This document shows, one piece after another, positions 62,214 to 64,000 of a stretch of 64,000 nucleotides of DNA; position 1 is the first letter of the stretch; the number at the start of each line of letters is the position of its first letter. Made by a program: the position numbers and the translations under genes. Origin of the DNA: Pithys albifrons albifrons (Eukaryota; Chordata; Aves; Passeriformes; Thamnophilidae); the NCBI RefSeq assembly GCF_047495875.1, contig NC_092497.1, positions 67,688,992 through 67,752,991 of the forward strand, written 5' to 3'. Under the pieces are notes generated by a model. The model did not search any database. It was given only the letters and a program-made list of their open reading frames with translations, and had not been told where the DNA came from.

Positions 62214-64000
62214 CACAAACCCATGAACTACACTTCTGACCACTTTATTCTTCCCAATGGCCTCTGATAGCTAACTTTATTTTTGCACTACATTGCCTCT
62301 TATCTTATACTCTCATTAGAATGAAAAAATTAAAATAAACTGCACAAGAAGTCCGTTGCATTTTGTTCTACAAATGCAGACTAAATTAATTTGACCCTGC
62401 TTTTGAATTATTTCTTGGTTCTTCCAAATAACACCTTTTGCATGCTGCTTGTGAACTTATCACTGAATAAGTTGATCTGAATTTTGCAGAAGACTATCAT
62501 GTATATAGGGAGCATGGCTAACAGACCCAGCTTTGGTGACCTACATACCTTTTGGCTGCTCTGGAAGCTTTACTGTCCTCTGTAAACTTCCTAGCTTAGG
62601 CATTTGACAAAAGAGTCTCCAATCCCAAAAGAGTCGCCAACCCCAAGAACTGATTGCTGCTTCAATGAAGTGAGTTTATGTGGAAAAAGAGAAGTCAGAT
62701 CAACCCATTCCAAAGCCTATGCTCTGCAAAAACTGGCAAATGCATTTGCATAGCTTTTCAAGTCTAGCTGCCCAGCATTCTTGGGGGAGGAAAAAAAAAA
62801 GATTGGGACAAATTGTGTGAAAAAGCCATTAGTGTATATTTTATTCACATGGAGAAAGGACAATTTCACAGAATTAAAATGGACATGCTTGAACAGTTTA
62901 TATAGATTCTCTTCAATTTTTTTTCATTGAGAACTGATGTTGCTTTGAGCTTTTGCTAACACAACATCATGGTACATACTTTCCAAGGTAAAAGAAAACA
63001 ATTCAAAGCTGGGACTATGCACTACGCTGTAGGATTTTTTCTGATTGTTAAATTGATGGGATGGATACCCTTATGTCTTTTTACACAAATGGAGGGCAAT
63101 TAAAACATCACTTTGGTTTATCTTTTAGTTATTGGCAGAAATTCTGTAGCTACACAAGTAAGAATTACATCATTGCCCTCCCTTATAATTATAGGCAGAG
63201 GTATTGAAAGTCTGTAGTGCTTTGTCAGAACCAACTTGTAAGGTTAAAATTAAATCCTTCAGTGTGGATTAAAAAATTGTACTGTAAGAATCTCAATTAA
63301 CTCCTGATTTAAAAAAAAAACAAAAAAAAAAAAACCAAAAATCCCCAAGTTTTAAATCCATATACTTTAAAATAATACACTATGGATATAGTTACAGTAT
63401 GGAGAATTACTTTTTCACTAAAGACTAAAGAAAAACATGTTTGACTAACAGAAGGAGAAGGAGGAAAATACAGACTTGAACTACTTTAGTCACTGTCTTA
63501 TGTAGTACAAGGTCTGGTGAGAGTATGCCCTGCACCACAAGGAAGGATGCATTTTAAGAGTGTAGGGGTGAGACAAATAGTGAGAGAATGTGTCAAAGCT
63601 AGAGCAAACCTACTTTGCCTGACATACTCCCACACTGACTGTTAAGCTGTTTCATGAGAGTCTAAAAATCACTCGATGTTCAGACTACAATGGATGCAAT
63701 TGTTCTGTATGCAGCTACTTCTCCTGCAGTAACCTTAGGAATTACTGTTCCCAGAAGACTGCTTGGTGTACATTTCCAACGTGTTGTCACCAGAGGACCT
63801 TTATTCAGGTTGGTCAGGTGAAATCAGTCATCATCATAATGTAATATTTTTCTGTCACCGATGAGATGATCACCAGCTGGGAGGTCTCGTGAGCACTCTG
63901 GAAATATGAGTTTATCATACCCACACAGTTTCCATAGCTAAATAGCTGAATAATACCACTTCCCATTAAACCATGAGCCCTTCTTCATGTTTACAGATAA

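Larger units (their letters stand above)
57091..64000. other. AT-rich unassigned DNA, about 6.9 kb
   Basis: No gene seen. The segments 57540-57850 and 63000-63260 have even composition with few homopolymers and could be conserved non-coding elements, but only alignment would show it. Low-complexity tracts lie at 58347-58397 (T/G), 58566-58604 (CAAA-type), 62160-62213 and 63307-63352 (A/C-rich). A perfect hairpin sits at 60841-60863. Confidence 0.45.

Noticed and set aside
1..64000. CRISPR array, bacterial operon or prokaryotic mobile system
   Set aside because: No regularly spaced repeats, no ribosome-binding-site-led gene clusters, and pervasive CR1 elements show a vertebrate (avian) nuclear genome.

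Overview
The window reads as bird nuclear DNA. It is AT-rich, non-coding sequence scattered with fragments of CR1 LINEs, the dominant avian retrotransposon, in both orientations and at many degrees of decay. No intact host protein-coding gene can be supported. Open frames over 150 codons are either decayed CR1 reverse transcriptase or lie inside an LTR. The stretch is best read as an intergenic desert or a very long intron.

Layout. 1-19 kb: CR1 fragments at 1.4-2.7, 7.2-8.2, 10.4, 12.2-12.5, 13.7-14.0 and 15.3 kb in AT-rich DNA, then a stretch at 17.5-18.6 kb that looks like conserved regulatory DNA. 19-24 kb: two short retroposons with a 5S rRNA-derived head (19.2-19.6 and 23.65-23.97 kb) flank a head-to-tail pair of ERV-type LTRs (20.24-21.60 kb). 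24.3-26.3 kb: a minus-strand CR1 carries a plus-strand CR1 nested inside it, with a 6-bp duplication. 26-35 kb: mostly unassigned AT-rich sequence, a CR1 remnant at 32.2 kb and a GA-rich tract at 33.3 kb. 35.4-38.3 kb: a 1.2-kb CR1, then a 5S-headed retroposon with a perfect 12-bp target-site duplication, then a very old CR1/L3-like relic. 38-54 kb: long AT-rich spacers with CR1 pieces at 43.6-44.4, 50.4-50.8 and 51.9-52.3 kb. 55.0-55.8 kb: a mosaic of the same retroposon family joined to segments resembling an RTE-clade LINE. 56-64 kb: one old CR1 3' end and otherwise unassigned DNA.

The most interesting content is the small retroposon family. Three copies have a 5S rRNA head, a shared body of about 200 bp and a 3' end with an ATG-type repeat tail, and each is flanked by a candidate target-site duplication. 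One copy also carries a tRNA-Gln(CTG)-like module upstream of a 5S head that has lost its Box C. The 3' end resembles RTE LINEs rather than CR1, and a fourth locus mixes the family with RTE-like sequence. This suggests a bird lineage that carries an RTE-type LINE able to mobilise a SINE. All family assignments are from memory of sequence patterns; none could be checked by database search.
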